Shown here piece after piece: positions 60,983-64,000 of a stretch of DNA of 64,000 bases. How positions within the stretch are numbered: the first letter of the stretch is position 1; each line of letters begins with the position of its first letter. This DNA comes from Acidobacteriota bacterium (GTDB taxonomy: Bacteria > Acidobacteriota > Vicinamibacteria > Vicinamibacterales > CAVVIG01). Both the position numbers and the translations under genes were made by a program. The stretch is from the NCBI GenBank assembly GCA_003222395.1, contig QHWB01000048.1, forward strand, positions 1-64,000. The letters are read 5' to 3'. The notes under the pieces are model-generated. The model saw nothing but the letters and a program-made list of their open reading frames with translations. It did no database searches and was not told the origin of the DNA.

Positions 60983-62965
60983 ATGAGCCAAGTCAGCATC
61001 ACGCTTCCGGACGGGTCGAGTCGCAGCGTCCCCGCAGGCACACCCGTCCGCGACGTGGCGGAAGGGATCTCTCCGAACCTTGCGCGCGCCGCGCTCGCGG
61101 CGGTCGTCGACGGCAGGCTCGTCGATCTTTCCTATCCTCTGCAGAAAGACGGCGCGGTTCGGATCGTCACGGACAAGAGCCCTGAGGCGCTGCCGCTCTA
61201 CCGTCACAGCACGGCGCATCTGCTCGCCGCCGCGGTGACCAATCTCTTCCCCGGCACGCAGTGCGGCATCGGGCCGGCGACCGACGAAGGCTTCTTCTAC
61301 GACTTCGTCGTCGAGCGGCCGTTCGTGCCGGAGGATCTCGAACTCATTGAGAAGAAGATGAAGGAGCTCGCGACGCAGGATCTGCCTTACGAGCGGCAGC
61401 TGTGGCCGCGGGAGAAGGCGAAGGAGTTCTTCGCCGCGCGCGGCGAGCCGCTGAAGGTGCAGCTGATCGAGGAGAAGACCGAAGGCCAGAAGGAAGTCTC
61501 CTGCTACACGATCAAGGATCCTGATACCTTCATCGATTTCTGCGTCGGTCCGCACGTGCCGTCGACCGGAAAGCTGAAGGCGTTCAAGCTGCTGAACACG
61601 TCGAACGCGTACTGGAAAGGCGACGCGCGCAACGCGCCGATGCAGCGGATCTACGGCACGGCATTCGTCTCCGACAAGGATCTGAAGGGGTACCTCACGC
61701 AGATCGAAGAGGCGAAGAAACGAGACCACCGCAAGCTCGGAAAGGAGCTCGGGCTGTTCATCTTCCATCCCTGGGCGCCTGGCGCGACCTTTTGGGACGG
61801 CAAGGGGACGGTTTTGTACAACACGCTCGCGAGCTACATGCGCGACGTGCTGCTGCCGACCGGCTGGATCGAGGTCAAGACGCCTCTCGTCTACAACAAG
61901 GCGTTGTGGGAGATGTCGGGCCATTGGCAGCACTACCGGCAGAACATGTTCCTCATCGAATCGGAAAACGAGCAGATGGGGATGAAGGCGATGAACTGCC
62001 CCGGCCAATACCTGCTGTACGCGAGCCGGACGCACAGTTACCGCGAGCTGCCGCTGCGGTTTCACGAGCAGACACCGCTGCATCGCAACGAAGCGTCCGG
62101 CGTGCTCGCGGGCCTGACGCGCGTGCGTCAGTTCGCTCAGGACGACGGCCACAGTTTCCTGATGCAGGACCAGATTGGCGACGAAGTCGAACGGATGCTC
62201 GGACTCGTGCAACGCGTATACGGCGACTTCGGGCTCGAATACACGGCCAAGCTGTCCACCCGGCCACCCGACTTCATGGGCGAAATTGCAACATGGGACT
62301 CGGCGGAAGCACAGCTCAAGAGCGCCCTCGACAAGTCAGGACAGCCGTATACGATCAGCGAAGGCGACGGTGCATTCTACGGCCCGAAGATTGATTTCGA
62401 CATCACTGACGCAATCGGCCGCAAGTGGCAGTGTGCGACTATCCAGCTCGATTACAACGCGCCGGAGCGTTTCGATCTCAAATACATCGGCCCCGATAAC
62501 AGGGAACATCGGCCGATTGTGATTCACCGCGCGATCTTCGGCAGCTTCGAGCGCTTCATCGCACTCCTCATCGAGCATTACGCCGGCGCGTTTCCGCTGT
62601 GGCTCGCGCCGGTGCAGGCGACGGTGCTGCCGATCGCGGATCGGCACATCGAGTACGCGGCGGGCGTGCGCGATCGGCTGAAAGGGGCCGGCTTGCGCGC
62701 CGATCTCGACGACCGGCAGGAGAAGATCGGTTTCAAGATCCGGGAGGCGCAGCTGCAGAAGATCCCCTATATGCTAGTCGTCGGGGATCGCGAAGCCGCT
62801 GAAGGCACGGTGTCGGTGCGCGAACGGTCTGGCGGCGACAAAGGTTCGAGCTCGATCGATCCGTTCATCGCGGCCGCGCGCGACGAAATCGCGAACAAAG
62901 GAAGAGTCGAACGTGCGGCGGGACATCCCGCTCCGGATGCCATGCGTGTAACGTCATTTCAGTAA
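60983..62965 (+). CDS. thrS: Threonyl-tRNA synthetase
   Basis: The 660-aa class II synthetase has an N-terminal TGS domain (SITLPDGSSRSVPAGTPVRDVAEG), the second additional domain with HSTAHLLAAAVTNLFPG for editing, the catalytic core with MNCPGQYLLYAS and LTRVRQFAQDDGHSF (zinc ligands Cys and His), and the anticodon-binding domain ending in VGDREAAEGTVSVRERSGGDKG. It starts the conserved thrS-infC-rpmI-rplT order. No T-box leader is visible. Confidence 0.98.
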   Translation: MSQVSITLPDGSSRSVPAGTPVRDVAEGISPNLARAALAAVVDGRLVDLSYPLQKDGAVRIVTDKSPEALPLYRHSTAHLLAAAVTNLFPGTQCGIGPATDEGFFYDFVVERPFVPEDLELIEKKMKELATQDLPYERQLWPREKAKEFFAARGEPLKVQLIEEKTEGQKEVSCYTIKDPDTFIDFCVGPHVPSTGKLKAFKLLNTSNAYWKGDARNAPMQRIYGTAFVSDKDLKGYLTQIEEAKKRDHRKLGKELGLFIFHPWAPGATFWDGKGTVLYNTLASYMRDVLLPTGWIEVKTPLVYNKALWEMSGHWQHYRQNMFLIESENEQMGMKAMNCPGQYLLYASRTHSYRELPLRFHEQTPLHRNEASGVLAGLTRVRQFAQDDGHSFLMQDQIGDEVERMLGLVQRVYGDFGLEYTAKLSTRPPDFMGEIATWDSAEAQLKSALDKSGQPYTISEGDGAFYGPKIDFDITDAIGRKWQCATIQLDYNAPERFDLKYIGPDNREHRPIVIHRAIFGSFERFIALLIEHYAGAFPLWLAPVQATVLPIADRHIEYAAGVRDRLKGAGLRADLDDRQEKIGFKIREAQLQKIPYMLVVGDREAAEGTVSVRERSGGDKGSSSIDPFIAAARDEIANKGRVERAAGHPAPDAMRVTSFQ

Positions 62966-62974
62966 GGAGGCTTT

Positions 62975-63559
62975 ATCGCTTTTACCAGTAGTCCCCGCCG
63001 CGACGACCGCGTGCGGGTCAACGAACGCATTCGCGTCCGCGAAATCCGCGTGATCGATGACACCGGCGCGCAGCTCGGCATCATGCCGCCGCCGCAGGCG
63101 CTCGCGATCGCCAAGCAGAAGGGGCTCGACCTGGTCGAGATCTCGCCGACGGCCAGCCCGCCGGTCTGCCGCATCATGGATTTCGGGAAGTACCAGTACC
63201 AGGAGCAGAAGCGCGCGCGCGAGGCCCGCCGGCACCAGAAGGTGATCGAGGTCAAGGAGATCAAGTTCCGCCCGAAGGTCGACGAGCACGACTATCAGTT
63301 CAAGAAGAAGCACATCGAGCGCTTCCTCGAAGATGGCGACAAGGTGAAGGCGACGATTTTCTTCCGCGGGCGTGAGATGGCGCACCCCGAGATCGGGCGG
63401 CGCATCCTCGAGCGGCTCGTCGACGAGCTGCGCGACGTCGCCATTGCGGAGACGATGCCGCGGATGGAAGGGAACCAGATGCACACCATCCTGAGCCGAC
63501 GTCCTCCGACAGGCGGCGGCAAGCCGAAGCCGGTGGCGAGGCAAACGACGACGACGTAG
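62975..63559 (+). CDS. infC: Translation initiation factor IF-3, ATC start codon
   Basis: The 194-aa factor has the N-domain ([59 protein letters not shown]), a basic linker and the C-domain ([41 protein letters not shown]). The best start is the rare ATC at 62975, which follows AAGGAGG by 4 bp and gives the usual N-terminal extension. The first standard start, GTG at 63011, has no ribosome site. Rare starts let IF-3 control its own translation, as known in E. coli. Confidence 0.93.
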   Translation: MAFTSSPRRDDRVRVNERIRVREIRVIDDTGAQLGIMPPPQALAIAKQKGLDLVEISPTASPPVCRIMDFGKYQYQEQKRAREARRHQKVIEVKEIKFRPKVDEHDYQFKKKHIERFLEDGDKVKATIFFRGREMAHPEIGRRILERLVDELRDVAIAETMPRMEGNQMHTILSRRPPTGGGKPKPVARQTTTT

Positions 63560-63568
63560 AGAGGAACG

Positions 63569-63772
63569 ATGCCCAAACAGAAGATCAAGACGCACCGCGG
63601 CGCCGCGAAACGGTTCAAGCGAACCAAGCGCGGAAAGTTCCTGCGGAGCAAGGCGTTCAAGCAGCACATCCTGAGCAGCAAGACGACCAGCCGGAAGCGA
63701 AAGCTCAGGGGCACGGTCGCTGTGGCGGACGTGGACGCGCCGAAGCTCGCGCGCATGCTGCCTTACAAATAG
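63569..63772 (+). CDS. rpmI: 50S ribosomal protein bL35
   Basis: The 67-aa basic protein begins PKQKIKTHRGAAKRFKRTKRGKFLR and has the typical HILSSKTTSRKRKLRG. It lies 9 bp after infC, preceded by GAGAGGA. Confidence 0.97.
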   Translation: MPKQKIKTHRGAAKRFKRTKRGKFLRSKAFKQHILSSKTTSRKRKLRGTVAVADVDAPKLARMLPYK

Positions 63773-63773
63773 G

Positions 63774-63803
63774 GATTCGGGATTCGGGCTTCGGGCTTGG
63801 GAA
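63774..63803. repeat. Short GGGATTC/GGGCTTC tandem words between rpmI and rplT
   Basis: Words of GGATTCGG and GGCTTCGG type follow each other in the 53-bp gap. They match the style of other word-like intergenic repeats in the window. They leave the rplT ribosome site (TTAGGGAG) intact. Confidence 0.6.
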
Positions 63804-63825
63804 ATAGCGATTAGGGAGATTCGAG

Positions 63826-64000
63826 ATGCCCCGCGTCAAGAGAGGAACGGTTCGCCGCGCGAAGCGCAAGAAGCTGCTTGGTCTGGCGAAGGGTTATTAC
63901 GCCAACAAGAGCAAGCTGTATCGCGCCGCGAAAGAGTCGGTCGACACCGCGCTGAAGTACGCGTTCGTCGGCCGCCGCCGCAAGAAGCGCGACTTCCGGC
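63826..64000 (+). CDS. rplT: 50S ribosomal protein bL20 (partial)
   Basis: The first 58 codons are present, beginning [20 protein letters not shown] and including [20 protein letters not shown] and [14 protein letters not shown], all diagnostic of bL20, an rRNA-binding assembly protein. The gene runs off the right edge. Confidence 0.97.
   Translation, partial: MPRVKRGTVRRAKRKKLLGLAKGYYANKSKLYRAAKESVDTALKYAFVGRRRKKRDFR

Overview
The window is a high-GC, densely packed bacterial chromosome segment. Gene content points to a Gram-negative: lpxB and lpxD for lipid A, lipoprotein and signal-peptide proteins, an EnvC-like murein hydrolase activator and outer-membrane-type proteins. The mix of a giant tandem-repeat secreted protein, a covalent-type uracil-DNA glycosylase (UdgX), an AmmeMemoRadiSam pair, an active/inactive M16 peptidase pair and many word-like intergenic repeats best fits the Acidobacteriota, perhaps the Vicinamibacteria. 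That placement is inference, because no rRNA gene is present. There is no CRISPR array, prophage, integron or intact insertion sequence.

Layout. 1-8365 (minus): a giant secreted protein with a dimethylformamidase-like head and a long, DNA-homogenised cadherin-like repeat tail that runs off the left edge and carries a frameshifting deletion near 1730. 8517-10564: a sigma-54 AAA+ activator without receiver domain and a NarL/LuxR response regulator. A conserved operator-like element lies upstream of both the giant gene and the activator. 10818-15500: PilZ protein, UdgX, QueG and aconitase. 15812-22087: ammonium transporter with a PLP decarboxylase, a small Arg-rich secreted protein, a TolB-like propeller protein and an MHS-type transporter. 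22043-24381: OpuB-type osmolyte ABC transporter with permease and binding protein fused. 24416-26995: two tiny hydrophilic proteins, then an operon for a matrixin-like secreted protease. 27186-34286: lpxB, two M16 peptidase homologues, an outer-membrane-type protein, lpxD and a small membrane protein. 34319-39064: MgtC, S1/P1-like nuclease, YdjM-like membrane protein, endonuclease IV and the AMMECR1/MEMO pair. 39144-42986: gatC-gatA coupled to a zinc metallopeptidase and an ATP-grasp ligase. 42946-43801: rpoZ with two small membrane proteins. 44083-46972: an hsp20-dnaK-hsp20 heat-shock locus. 46987-53068: a dense housekeeping operon (YmdB-like phosphodiesterase, xseA, xseB, ispA, tlyA, panE, nadK). 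53128-56107: M20 peptidase, mltG, ruvX. 56293-60726: AP-superfamily lipoprotein, EnvC-like protein and an S41-like protein that appears to lack its catalytic dyad. 60873 to the end: tRNA-Val, thrS, infC with an ATC start, rpmI and a truncated rplT.

The most unusual layer is non-coding. Several families of short intergenic repeats (a nested 280-bp palindrome, a GC-rich element with a GGGGTGGGGCCCC box, a 103-bp palindrome, and 9-18-bp tandem words) sit at gene borders and in several places encode the ends of neighbouring proteins. The candidates most worth follow-up are the metallopeptidase/ATP-grasp pair, the shared regulatory element of the giant surface protein and the sigma-54 activator, the S41 pseudo-protease beside EnvC, and the repeat families.
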